A stretch of 23,366 nt of DNA from an uncultured Bacteroides sp. (GTDB lineage Bacteria > Bacteroidota > Bacteroidia > Bacteroidales > Bacteroidaceae), in the NCBI RefSeq assembly GCF_905207245.1, contig NZ_CAJLKP010000090.1, positions 1 to 23,366 of the forward strand. The letters are read 5' to 3'. The notes beneath the pieces were generated by a model, which was not told the origin of the DNA, ran no database searches, and was given only the letters and a program-made list of their open reading frames with translations. This document shows positions 13,058 through 21,618 of the stretch, piece by piece. Position 1 is the stretch's first letter; the number at the start of each line of letters is the position of its first letter. Position numbers and translations under genes: made by a program.

Positions 13058-14053
13058 ATGTATAAGCAAATTATTCGTCCGTTACTTTTTTTGTTGAGCC
13101 CCGAGAGAGTACACTCTCTCCTACTTTCGGCTTTGCGGTGCTACGGCCATTTGCCATTCGTGCGCTCCTGGATACGCAACTATTACAAAGCTACGGATAA
13201 ACAGTTGATCTGGAACCAGCTCGTTTTTAAAAACCGAGTCGGACTTTCTGCCGGATTTGATAAAGGTGCAGAAGTATTCAACGAGCTTGCCGATTTCGGA
13301 TTTGGTTTTATCGAGGTAGGAACCGTGACACCCGACAGCCAGCCCGGTACCCCCAAACCACGTATTTTCCGCCTGCCGAAAGCTGATTCACTGATTTCAA
13401 GGACAGGATTTAACAACCCCGGATTAGACATTGTGAAACGTAACTTAGAAAACAAAACCGATGCATATTTGCTCGGCATCAATATCAATAAGAATCCCCA
13501 ATCTGAAAAAGAAGAAGCCGTGAACGATTTCTTAAGAATATATGCTGGCCTGTATAGTCTGGCGGACTATTTCACTCTGAATTGGGGCTCAATAGAGGTG
13601 ACTTTGATGCATAAGGTTCTGGAAACGCTCACCGCCTTCCGGAGTAAACAGAAGAATTATCGTCCTATACTCCTGAAAGTACCTGCCGATATTACTCCTG
13701 AAGGAATGGACGCAGTGCTTAATTGTATACAGACCTACAAACTGCAAGGAGTGATAGCCACCGGACCTACAATGGATCGTTCAAATCTATTCCCATATAC
13801 AACAGCCCAGTTAGAAGTTATCGGTGCAGGTGGAGTAAGCGGGAAAGGTATCGGAAAGAAACCACTCGAAGTCGTAAAATATCTTCGCACCCACAGCGAG
13901 AAAGGTATGTTGATTATAGGTGCAGGTGGCATGATGACCCCCGAAGATGCCCGACAAATGCTGGCAGCCGGAGCGAATCTGATACAGATTTATTCCGCTT
14001 TCATCTACGAAGGGCCGGCAATTGTTAAGAATATGATTAAAGCTATCCATTAG
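13058..14053 (+). CDS. pyrD: Dihydroorotate dehydrogenase (class 2)-like flavoprotein with altered substrate site (331 aa)
   Basis: Overall alignment with class 2 enzymes (quinone-linked) is clear: an amphipathic N-terminal membrane-associating region (1-45), the FMN segment GLSAGFDKGAEV (62-73), EVGTVTPDSQPGTPKPRIFRL (86-106) and LGININKN (139-146). However, residues that hold orotate in E. coli PyrD are replaced. By eye, N111 corresponds to Ser114 (LISRTGFNN), N177 to Glu180 in LNWGSIEV (family NxSSPNT), and N246 to Gly236 (IATGPT). The catalytic Ser175 position is still Ser178. So it is probably a flavin enzyme of changed specificity, or an inactive paralogue, and not necessarily a pyrimidine enzyme. 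It lies 63 bp before the hydrogenase operon, whose own promoter lies between. Confidence 0.8.
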   Translation: MYKQIIRPLLFLLSPERVHSLLLSALRCYGHLPFVRSWIRNYYKATDKQLIWNQLVFKNRVGLSAGFDKGAEVFNELADFGFGFIEVGTVTPDSQPGTPKPRIFRLPKADSLISRTGFNNPGLDIVKRNLENKTDAYLLGININKNPQSEKEEAVNDFLRIYAGLYSLADYFTLNWGSIEVTLMHKVLETLTAFRSKQKNYRPILLKVPADITPEGMDAVLNCIQTYKLQGVIATGPTMDRSNLFPYTTAQLEVIGAGGVSGKGIGKKPLEVVKYLRTHSEKGMLIIGAGGMMTPEDARQMLAAGANLIQIYSAFIYEGPAIVKNMIKAIH

Positions 14054-14069
14054 AATAAGAAACAATCGT

Positions 14070-14077
14070 TATCTTTG
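14070..14077 (+). promoter_or_regulatory. -7 box of the hydrogenase-maturase operon
   Basis: TATCTTTG fits TAnnTTTG and lies 39 bp before the ATG at 14117, between the flavoprotein and the hydrogenase. The genes downstream can therefore be expressed separately from pyrD, although read-through is also likely since no terminator is seen. Confidence 0.5.
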
Positions 14078-14116
14078 CACGGTAATTACCAACTAACTAA
14101 TTCCGATATAAATATT

Positions 14117-15577
14117 ATGGCATTTACCAACAACATTATGATTGTCCGCCACAGATTGCTGACAGAGCTGGTAAAACTGTGGAGAGATAACGAACTTGTA
14201 GAAAAAATAGACCGTCTTCCCATCGAACTAAGTCCGAGAAGATCAAAGCATGCCGGACGCTGCTGTGTCCATAAAGAACGCGCCGTATGGAAATACAAAT
14301 CATTACCGTTGCTGGGTCTGGACATGGAAGATGAACAAGACGAATTAACCCCATTATCAGAGTACGCAGCCCGTGCACTGGACAGAGCCGAAAATGGGAA
14401 ACCGAAAGATAACATCATGTGTGTGATTGACGAAGCATGTTCGGCTTGCGTACAGATCAATTACGAAATCACCAACCTCTGCCGTGGTTGCACTGCCCGC
14501 AGTTGCCAGACCAACTGCCCCAAAAAGGCTGTACACGTGAAGGAAAGCGGACAGGCATGGATAGACCATGATGAATGTATCAGTTGCGGTATCTGCCACA
14601 AGAACTGCCCCTATCATGCTATAGTTTACATCCCTGTGCCCTGTGAAGAAGCCTGCCCGGTAAAAGCCATCAGCAAGGATAAAAAAGGTATCGAACACAT
14701 TGACGAAAGCAAATGTATCTATTGCGGTAAGTGCCTCAATGCTTGCCCGTTCGGAGCTATCTTCGAGGTTTCGCAAGTATTCGACATCCTGCATAAGATA
14801 CGTAAGGGAGAAAAAGTAGTGGCCATCGTCGCCCCCTCCATACTGGGACAATTTAAAACAACCATCGAACAAGTGTATGGCGCCCTCAAAGCCGTGGGAT
14901 TTGCAGATGTCATTGAAGTGGCACAGGGAGCAATGGATACTGTCAGCAACGAAGCGCACGAATTGATGGAAAAACTGGAAGAAGGGCAGAAATTCATGAC
15001 CACTTCCTGTTGTCCATCGTACATTGAGCTGGTGAACAAGCATGTGCCGGGAATGAAGCCCTACGTATCGAGCACCGGATCGCCTATGTACTACTCTGCA
15101 CGTATCGCGAAGGAGAAACATCCGGATGCGAAAGTGGTGTTCATCGGTCCTTGTGTAGCCAAACGAAAAGAAGCACAATGGGATGATGCAGTGGACTTTG
15201 TCATGACCTTCGAAGAAGTGGCATCCGTATTGGACGGACTGAATATCCAGTTAGAACAGGCCCCCCCCTACAGCATGTCGTTCGCATCCGTACGCGAAGC
15301 ACATGGATTTGCACAGGCAGGTGGTGTAATGGGGGCTGTGAAAGCTTATCTCAAAGAAGAAGCTGACAAGATCAATGCCATCCAAGTGGCTAATCTGGAT
15401 AAGAAAACTATCGGTTCGCTACGTGCTTATGCTAAATCGGGAAAGGCTCCGGGACAGTTTATTGAAGTGATGGCATGCGAAGGCGGATGTATCACGGGAC
15501 CTTGTACACACAATGAAATTACAGCCGGTAAGCGTCAGTTTGTACAGGAATTGGCGAAGCAGGAAAAGACCTATTAA
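14117..15577 (+). CDS. Ferredoxin-type single-subunit [FeFe] hydrogenase, probably group B (486 aa)
   Basis: The H-cluster signatures are TSCCP (Cys298, Cys299), PCVAK (Cys346) and MACEGGCITGPC (Cys454, Cys458). Cys298 is at the proton-transfer position. The middle motif lacks the methionine of group A enzymes, and the last reads GCITGPC, not GCxxGGGQ, which suggests the group B lineage known in gut Bacteroides. Before the active domain are ferredoxin-like cysteine sets (122-134, 154-164, 176-180 and 200-210), enough for about three [4Fe-4S] clusters. It should make H2 from reduced ferredoxin in the cytoplasm. The start MAFTNNIMIV is preferred over an upstream TTG that lies in the promoter. 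hydE follows after 17 bp. A run of eight C (15261-15268) inside the gene is a possible slippage site. Confidence 0.9.
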   Translation: MAFTNNIMIVRHRLLTELVKLWRDNELVEKIDRLPIELSPRRSKHAGRCCVHKERAVWKYKSLPLLGLDMEDEQDELTPLSEYAARALDRAENGKPKDNIMCVIDEACSACVQINYEITNLCRGCTARSCQTNCPKKAVHVKESGQAWIDHDECISCGICHKNCPYHAIVYIPVPCEEACPVKAISKDKKGIEHIDESKCIYCGKCLNACPFGAIFEVSQVFDILHKIRKGEKVVAIVAPSILGQFKTTIEQVYGALKAVGFADVIEVAQGAMDTVSNEAHELMEKLEEGQKFMTTSCCPSYIELVNKHVPGMKPYVSSTGSPMYYSARIAKEKHPDAKVVFIGPCVAKRKEAQWDDAVDFVMTFEEVASVLDGLNIQLEQAPPYSMSFASVREAHGFAQAGGVMGAVKAYLKEEADKINAIQVANLDKKTIGSLRAYAKSGKAPGQFIEVMACEGGCITGPCTHNEITAGKRQFVQELAKQEKTY

Positions 15578-15594
15578 ACAGAATTGACCGAAAC

Positions 15595-16644
15595 ATGATA
15601 ATTCCCCTGATTGCTAAACTCCGGCAGGAGCATCATCTGGATGCAGAAGAATACAAAGCCCTGCTGCTTTGCCGGGATGCCGATGTCCTGATATACCTGC
15701 AAGAGCAGGCACGGGAGGTAACACTCGGACAGTTTGGTAATCGGGTCTTTATTCGCGGATTGATTGAGATAAGTAACCATTGCCGCAATAATTGTTACTA
15801 TTGCGGCATACGGAAGGGAAATCAAAATGTTGCACGCTACGAGCTGACGCAAGAAGATATTCTGGATTGTTGTCGCGAAGGATATACACTCGGTTTTCGC
15901 ACCTTTGTATTGCAAGGCGGTGAAGCACCGGCTGTAAAGGATGACTGGATGGTTGAAACAATCTCTTCCATCCGGCAGGAGTTTCCGGATTGTGCTATAA
16001 CCTTGTCGTTAGGCGAAAAATCCCGTGAGGCTTATGAACGCTTTTTCCGGGCAGGAGCCAACCGGTATTTATTGCGGCACGAAACGCACAATGAAGAACA
16101 TTACCGCCATCTGCATCCGTCCGGTATGTCCATAAAACAACGGCTGCAATGCTTGACGTGGCTCAAGGAAATCGGTTATCAAACCGGAACGGGAATTATG
16201 GTAGGCAGCCCCGGACAGAGCATAGACCATCTGGTGGAAGATATTCTTTTTATAGAACAATTCCATCCGGAAATGATAGGTATCGGTCCGTTCATCCCAC
16301 ACCACGACACTCCGTTCGCCACTGCCCCTCCGGGGAGTATGGAAATGACTTTAAAGCTCCTTTCCATCTTCCGCCTGATGCATCCCGGAGTGTTGCTGCC
16401 TTCAACAACAGCACTGGCCACCCTCTCCCCGGACGGAAGAGAACGTGGCATACTGGCAGGCGCTAACGTAGTAATGCCTAACCTTTCCCCCCGCAACCAA
16501 CGGGAGAAATATACACTTTATGACAACAAAGCTTCTCTTGGTGCCGAAGCCGCAGAAGGATTACAGCAATTAGAAGAGAAGTTGGCAGCTATAGGCTACC
16601 GAATATCGAAAGAAAGAGGAGATTATAGTTATGTACAATGTTAA
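15595..16644 (+). CDS. hydE: HydE, radical SAM maturase of [FeFe] hydrogenase (349 aa)
   Basis: A radical SAM enzyme of the BioB/HydE family. The cluster motif C-x3-C-x2-C is Cys63, Cys67 and Cys70 (CRNNCYYCGIRKGN), followed by a BioB-like barrel with LQGGEAP (SAM GGE-type motif) and a run ending in VGSPGQS. HydE acts with HydG and HydF to build the two-iron subcluster of the H-cluster, probably acting on the HydG product to help form the dithiolate bridge. The gene is between the hydrogenase and hydG and overlaps hydG by 14 bp (16631-16644). Length is normal. BioB and PylB are relatives, but context makes HydE near certain. Confidence 0.95.
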   Translation: MIIPLIAKLRQEHHLDAEEYKALLLCRDADVLIYLQEQAREVTLGQFGNRVFIRGLIEISNHCRNNCYYCGIRKGNQNVARYELTQEDILDCCREGYTLGFRTFVLQGGEAPAVKDDWMVETISSIRQEFPDCAITLSLGEKSREAYERFFRAGANRYLLRHETHNEEHYRHLHPSGMSIKQRLQCLTWLKEIGYQTGTGIMVGSPGQSIDHLVEDILFIEQFHPEMIGIGPFIPHHDTPFATAPPGSMEMTLKLLSIFRLMHPGVLLPSTTALATLSPDGRERGILAGANVVMPNLSPRNQREKYTLYDNKASLGAEAAEGLQQLEEKLAAIGYRISKERGDYSYVQC

Positions 16645-18049
16645 ATCAAAACAAGCGGAAGAGTTCATCGATCATCAGGAAATTCTGGATACGCTGGACT
16701 ATGCCCTTTCCAATAAAAACAACCGCGCACTCATAGAAAGCCTGATTGAAAAGGCTGCCTTGTGCAAAGGTCTGTCCCACCGCGAAGCTGCCTTGCTATT
16801 GGAGTGTGACCAGCCCGACCTGATAGAACGTATCTTCCATCTGGCACGGGAAATCAAACAAAAATTCTATGGCAACCGCATCGTGATGTTCGCGCCGCTA
16901 TACCTTTCCAACTACTGCGTAAATGGTTGCGTCTATTGCCCTTATCACGCCAAGAACCATACGATAGCACGCAAAAAACTGTCACAGGAAGAGATACGGC
17001 AAGAAGTCATTGCCTTGCAGGACATGGGACATAAGCGTCTGGCCCTGGAAGCCGGCGAAGACCCGCTACGTAACCCCATCGATTATATTCTGGAATCCAT
17101 CCGGACAATCTATGGCATCCACCATAAGAATGGTGCCATCCGGCGGGTAAACGTGAATATCGCCGCTACAACGGTAGAGAATTATCGACGGCTGAAAGAT
17201 GCAGGTATCGGTACTTACATTCTTTTCCAGGAAACCTATCACAAAGAGAATTACGAGACCTTGCATCCCACAGGTCCTAAAAGCAAATATTCCTATCACA
17301 CCGAAGCCATGGACCGTGCCATGGAAGGCGGTATCGACGATGTAGGTATAGGTGTATTATTCGGGCTGAATACCTATCGGTACGATTTCGTAGGATTATT
17401 GATGCATGCCGAACATCTGGAAGCCACATTCGGTGTAGGTCCGCACACAATCAGCGTACCCCGCATTTGCCCTGCCGACGATATTGAGACGAAAGATTTT
17501 CCTAATGCAATTTCGGATGAAATGTTCTGCCGTCTTGTAGCCGTTACGCGCATCGCAGTTCCTTATACGGGCATGATTATTTCCACCCGCGAATCGGAGA
17601 CTGTACGCCGACGGGTGCTCGAATTGGGTATCTCGCAAATCAGTGGAGGTTCGCGCACCAGCGTGGGCGGATATGCCGTGCCGGAAACAGAAGAAGAAAA
17701 TTCCGCTCAGTTCGACGTCAGCGACCGCCGCACACTGGATGAAGTGGTAGGTTGGTTGCTCGACCTGGGACATATCCCCAGTTTCTGTACCGCTTGTTAT
17801 CGCGAAGGCCGTACAGGTGACCGTTTCATGTCCCTCGTCAAACGGGGGCAGATAGCCAACTGTTGCCAACCCAACGCACTGATGACATTGAAAGAATATC
17901 TGGAAGATTATGCCTCACCTGAAACGCGGAAAAAGGGTATCCGCCTCATTCACGAAGAGATGGAGCGCATTCCTAATCCAAAGATTAAGGAGATAGCGAT
18001 GAGAAATCTGTACGAAATAGAAAATGGAAAAAGAGATTTCAGATTTTAA
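16631..18049 (+). CDS. hydG: HydG, radical SAM tyrosine lyase of [FeFe] hydrogenase maturation (472 aa)
   Basis: HydG splits tyrosine to give the CO and CN- ligands of the H-cluster. The radical SAM motif is Cys96, Cys100 and Cys103 (CVNGCVYC). The C-terminal second-cluster motif C-x2-C-x22-C is exact: Cys386, Cys389 and Cys412 in SFCTACYREGR...CCQPNAL. This C-terminal cluster distinguishes HydG from the thiamine enzyme ThiH. The start overlaps the end of hydE by 14 bp, so translation is coupled. Length and motifs are complete; hydF follows after 45 bp. Confidence 0.97.
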   Translation: MYNVKSKQAEEFIDHQEILDTLDYALSNKNNRALIESLIEKAALCKGLSHREAALLLECDQPDLIERIFHLAREIKQKFYGNRIVMFAPLYLSNYCVNGCVYCPYHAKNHTIARKKLSQEEIRQEVIALQDMGHKRLALEAGEDPLRNPIDYILESIRTIYGIHHKNGAIRRVNVNIAATTVENYRRLKDAGIGTYILFQETYHKENYETLHPTGPKSKYSYHTEAMDRAMEGGIDDVGIGVLFGLNTYRYDFVGLLMHAEHLEATFGVGPHTISVPRICPADDIETKDFPNAISDEMFCRLVAVTRIAVPYTGMIISTRESETVRRRVLELGISQISGGSRTSVGGYAVPETEEENSAQFDVSDRRTLDEVVGWLLDLGHIPSFCTACYREGRTGDRFMSLVKRGQIANCCQPNALMTLKEYLEDYASPETRKKGIRLIHEEMERIPNPKIKEIAMRNLYEIENGKRDFRF

Positions 18050-18094
18050 GAAGAGGTTGATGTATTCAGTTCATACATAAACAAATTAAATTCT

Positions 18095-19276
18095 ATGAAC
18101 CAAACTCCCAATGCCAACCGCCTGCAAATCGCCCTCTTCGGACGGCGAAACAGTGGTAAATCCAGTCTTGTCAACGCACTGACGGGGCAAGATACCGTCC
18201 TCGTCTCCCCCATTCCCGGCACCACTACGGACCCGGTTACGAAAGCGATGGAAATTCATCCTCTCGGCCCCTGCCTTTTCATAGACACTCCGGGATTCGA
18301 TGACGAAGGTGAGCTGGGAGAAATGCGCGTGGAGCGTACCCTGAAAGTCATAGAGAAAACAGACATCGCCCTGTTCCTTTGCGAAAATGGAGATGAAGAA
18401 GAACAAGTATGGATAAAACGCCTGAAAGAGCGGAATATCCCCGTAGTGCTCATCCTTAATAAATCTGATATTCGCCCCGACACTGAGCCCCGGTCTGCAC
18501 AGATTGAGAAAGTTTATGGAGAACATCCCGTCATTGTAAGTGCCAAAAGTGCTACCGGCATCCACGAGATTCATCGCGCTATCCTGGAGAAACTTCCTGC
18601 TGACTTCGGAGAACAAACCATCACCGGGAATCAGGTAAAGGAAGGAGATGTGGTATTATTAGTCATGCCACAAGATATTCAAGCTCCTAAAGGACGTCTG
18701 ATTCTCCCCCAAGTGCAGACTATCCGCGAATTACTGGATCGGAAATGTCTGGTCATGAGTTGCACCACCGATAAATTGGGAGATACATTACGTGCGCTCG
18801 CCTCTCCGCCCCAACTGATTATTACAGACTCACAAGTATTCCAGACTGTCTATCAACAGAAACCGGCAGAAAGCCGTCTCACCTCTTTCTCCGTACTCTT
18901 TGCCGGCTACAAAGGAGATATACATTACTACGTGGAAAGCGCCGCCGCCATCGACAGCCTCACAGAGCAATCGCATGTACTGATAGCCGAAGCCTGCACG
19001 CATGCCCCACTGACAGAAGACATAGGAAGAGTAAAACTCCCCCGCCTGTTGCGGAAAAGAATCGGCGAAAGATTAAAGATAGATATCGTTTCGGGAAATG
19101 ATTTCCCTGAAGATTTATCCGAATACAATCTGATTATCCATTGCGGTGCCTGCATGTTCAACCGCAAATATGTACTTAGCCGCATCGGGCAGGCCAAAAC
19201 ACAGAAAGTGCCGATGACCAATTATGGAATAGCAATTGCACATTTAAGTGGAATACTTGAGAAGATCAGTTATTAA
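18095..19276 (+). CDS. hydF: HydF, GTPase scaffold of [FeFe] hydrogenase maturation (393 aa)
   Basis: The N-terminal GTPase domain shows G1 GRRNSGKSS (16-24), G2 PGTTTDP (41-47), G3 DTPG (64-67) and G4 NKSD (122-125). The C-terminal cluster-binding motif C-x-H...H-C-x2-C is present as Cys301, His303, His349, Cys350 and Cys353 (EACTH, IIHCGACM). HydF carries the assembled two-iron subcluster to apo-hydrogenase. It is the last gene of the plus-strand operon and closes the complete HydEFG set. A hairpin follows between it and the oppositely oriented hydC. All key residues are intact. Confidence 0.97.
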   Translation: MNQTPNANRLQIALFGRRNSGKSSLVNALTGQDTVLVSPIPGTTTDPVTKAMEIHPLGPCLFIDTPGFDDEGELGEMRVERTLKVIEKTDIALFLCENGDEEEQVWIKRLKERNIPVVLILNKSDIRPDTEPRSAQIEKVYGEHPVIVSAKSATGIHEIHRAILEKLPADFGEQTITGNQVKEGDVVLLVMPQDIQAPKGRLILPQVQTIRELLDRKCLVMSCTTDKLGDTLRALASPPQLIITDSQVFQTVYQQKPAESRLTSFSVLFAGYKGDIHYYVESAAAIDSLTEQSHVLIAEACTHAPLTEDIGRVKLPRLLRKRIGERLKIDIVSGNDFPEDLSEYNLIIHCGACMFNRKYVLSRIGQAKTQKVPMTNYGIAIAHLSGILEKISY

Positions 19277-19280
19277 ATGT

Positions 19281-19314
19281 TCTCCGGACGAATGATTATT
19301 TGCCCGGAGAACAC
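19281..19314. terminator. Convergent hairpin between hydF and hydC
   Basis: GTTCTCCGG (19281-19289) and CCGGAGAAC (19306-19314) form a perfect 9-bp stem around a 16-base loop in the 59-bp gap between two converging operons. The T-runs on either side are poor (TCCTTTT on the plus side). It probably ends both transcripts. Confidence 0.6.
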
Positions 19315-19335
19315 ACTCCTTTTCCCGGGAAGTTA

Positions 19336-19812
19336 CTATTCCAACTCCTCCAGTACTTTCTTCACATCCACCGCCTGCAACCTTCCATACACCTTCTCCC
19401 CAATCATCACCACCGGTGCCAGTCCGCACGCGCCTACACAACGCAGGCAATCGAGTGAAAACTTCCCGTCCGGTGTAGTCTCCCCTACTTCGATGCCCAG
19501 CACGCGCTTGAATTCCTCAAGCAATTTCTCCGAACCACGTACGTAGCACGCCGTTCCCATACATACCGAAATAGGATGTTTACCTTTAGGAGTCATCGTA
19601 AAGAAAGTATAGAATGTTACCACACCATACACACGCGACACCGGAACATTCAGCTTCGCAGCAATCAGGCGCTGCATCTCTTCCGGCAGATAGCCGTGCA
19701 GATGCTGCGCTTCATGAAGTATATTGATAAGTTCGCCCGGCTGGTTGCCATGCTTGTCACAAATAGCGCGCACTTGTTCGGCAACGTCACAGGCTAATTT
19801 GATATCTGACAT
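19336..19812 (-). CDS. hydC: HydC, NuoE-like [2Fe-2S] subunit of trimeric hydrogenase (158 aa)
   Basis: A thioredoxin-fold [2Fe-2S] protein of the NuoE family. Ligands are Cys84 and Cys89 (CMGTACYVRG) and Cys125 and Cys129 (LRCVGACGLAPVV), in the C-x4-C...C-x3-C spacing. Residues 55-75 (VPVSRVYGVVTFYTFF) match the family's conserved core. It passes electrons between the NAD(H)-site subunit and the catalytic subunit. The start MSDIKLACDV is taken because it is the family's usual opening and lies just beyond the hydA stop; the frame upstream would run into hydA. It is the last gene of the leftward set. The order hydB, hydA, hydC is seen here. Confidence 0.9.
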   Translation of the reverse strand: MSDIKLACDVAEQVRAICDKHGNQPGELINILHEAQHLHGYLPEEMQRLIAAKLNVPVSRVYGVVTFYTFFTMTPKGKHPISVCMGTACYVRGSEKLLEEFKRVLGIEVGETTPDGKFSLDCLRCVGACGLAPVVMIGEKVYGRLQAVDVKKVLEELE

Positions 19813-19831
19813 AGTTCTCCGTTTTAATAAG

Positions 19832-21598
19832 TTAATCAATCGCCTTATTGAAATAATGCGTATGCAGCAACCGTTCCGCAGTCTCACTCAGCGGTTTGCC
19901 CAGATATTCCTCGTACAACGTCTTGATGTACGGATTCTCATGCGACTTGCGCAAAGGTTTCTGTGCGTCTTCCCGATACAGTGCGTTGGCACGTGCATAC
20001 AGCACTTCCGAGTTGCCATGATGCAACGGTTGTCCGCCTCCACCGATACAGCCACCCGGGCATGCCATAATCTCAATTACATGATACTCATTCCGCCCAT
20101 GGCGAATATCTTCCAATAATTGACGCGCATTACCCAGACCATGAGCAATACCCACCTTCAGTTCAAAGCCATCCAGGTCAATCGTTGCACGGCGCCCCCC
20201 TGCCAGGCCACGTACCTGCTCAAAGTTCACATTCTCCAATGTCCGCCCGGTATAAATCTCATAAACCGAACGCAAGGCTGCTTCCATCACACCACCGGTG
20301 GTTCCGAAGATGACACCGGCACCCGTCGAAGCTCCCATCGGCTGGTCGAACTCCTTATCCGTCAGTAACGTGAAACCGATGTTAGCCCGTCTGATAAGCC
20401 GTGCCAGCTCGCGGGTGGAAATAGAATAATCGACGTCCGGACTACCATCTGTCTTAAACTCATCGCGGTCGCACTCATACTTCTTTGCCAGACAAGGCAT
20501 AATAGATACCACCACCAACTTCTCACGCGGAATACCCATCTTCTCCGCCCAGAATGTCTTGGCAATGCTACCGAACATCTGTTGTGGCGAACGTGCCGTA
20601 GAAGGTATATCAAGCATATCGGGGAAATGATGTTCAAAGAAATTCACCCATGCCGGACAACAGGAAGTCAGGATAGGCAGGCGAACCGATTTATCCCCAT
20701 TCATATAACGTGTCAGACGATTCAATATCTCGGCACCTTCTTCCATGATGGTAAGGTCGGCGGCAAAGTCTGTATCAAATACATAATCAAAGCCCAATTC
20801 ACGAAGGGCGTACACCATCTTTCCCGTTACCAATGTCCCGGCAGGCAGTCCGAACTCTTCTCCCAAAGCCGCACGAACAGCCGGAGCAGTCTGTACGATA
20901 ACAATCTTATCCGGATTTTCCAAATCCAGCAACAGGCGGTTAGTATGATCGCGTTCCGTCAATGCCCCTACCGGACAAACAGCTACGCATTGTCCGCAAT
21001 AAGTACATTCACTGTCGCTCATCATCTTATCAAAAGCCGGAGCAATCGTCGTATTGAAACCACGGCGGATAGCTCCCAACGCCCCCACTGTCTGCACCTC
21101 ATTACATACACTCTCGCAACGCCTGCAGAATATGCACTTATCCATATTCCGCACAATGGACGAAGTGACTTCACGCTTACGGGGCGAAAGCTCTCCGCCA
21201 TTATAAGGCATCCGCCGGATATTGAAACGCAGCGCCAAAGTCTGCAACTCACAGTTGCCGCACTTCGGACAGGTAAGGCAATCATTCGGATGATCCGAAA
21301 GTATCAGTTCAGCCACCACCTTGCGGGCATTCATCACGCGCAGGGTACTGGTACGCACCACCATTCCCTCTGTGCAACGGGTGGCGCAGGCGGGAGCCAG
21401 ATTACGGCGTCCTTCCACCTCCACGACACAGATGCGGCACGAGGCCGGATTATTTTTAACGCAAGTGCCCTTCAAATCAATATGACAAAGGGTGGGTATA
21501 TCTATACCGATTTTCCGTGCGGCTTCCAGGATAGTCGAGCCTTCGGGCACGGTGATATAATGGCGGTCTATTTGCAGGGTTATTTGTTTTTCTTCCAT
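19832..21598 (-). CDS. hydA: HydA, catalytic [FeFe] subunit of trimeric (NAD-linked) hydrogenase, 588 aa
   Basis: Typical group A3 catalytic subunit. An N-terminal plant-type [2Fe-2S] domain has Cys38, Cys54, Cys57 and Cys71 (Cys46 is also nearby). Then comes the His-ligated cluster HPNDCLTCPKCGNC (His103, Cys107, Cys110 and Cys116), two [4Fe-4S] ferredoxin sets (Cys155-165 and Cys198-208), and the H-cluster motifs TSCCPAW (313-314), MPCLAKK (Cys369) and MACPGGCIGGGGQP (Cys513, Cys517). It makes or consumes H2 in a complex with HydB and HydC, which couples the ferredoxin and NAD reactions. Length and motifs are normal. 20 bp separate it from hydB and 19 bp from hydC. H-cluster assembly must rely on the HydEFG encoded opposite. 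Confidence 0.96.
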   Translation of the reverse strand: MEEKQITLQIDRHYITVPEGSTILEAARKIGIDIPTLCHIDLKGTCVKNNPASCRICVVEVEGRRNLAPACATRCTEGMVVRTSTLRVMNARKVVAELILSDHPNDCLTCPKCGNCELQTLALRFNIRRMPYNGGELSPRKREVTSSIVRNMDKCIFCRRCESVCNEVQTVGALGAIRRGFNTTIAPAFDKMMSDSECTYCGQCVAVCPVGALTERDHTNRLLLDLENPDKIVIVQTAPAVRAALGEEFGLPAGTLVTGKMVYALRELGFDYVFDTDFAADLTIMEEGAEILNRLTRYMNGDKSVRLPILTSCCPAWVNFFEHHFPDMLDIPSTARSPQQMFGSIAKTFWAEKMGIPREKLVVVSIMPCLAKKYECDRDEFKTDGSPDVDYSISTRELARLIRRANIGFTLLTDKEFDQPMGASTGAGVIFGTTGGVMEAALRSVYEIYTGRTLENVNFEQVRGLAGGRRATIDLDGFELKVGIAHGLGNARQLLEDIRHGRNEYHVIEIMACPGGCIGGGGQPLHHGNSEVLYARANALYREDAQKPLRKSHENPYIKTLYEEYLGKPLSETAERLLHTHYFNKAID

Positions 21599-21618
21599 TT
21601 TCTTTCAGTTTAGTTCCC

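Noticed and set aside
14357..15178. Minus-strand open frame (273 codons) inside the first hydrogenase gene
   Set aside because: Antisense shadow of a gene whose catalytic motifs are certain.
20582..21613. Plus-strand open frame (343 codons) opposite hydA
   Set aside because: Antisense shadow of a firmly identified gene; no promoter or recognised domain.
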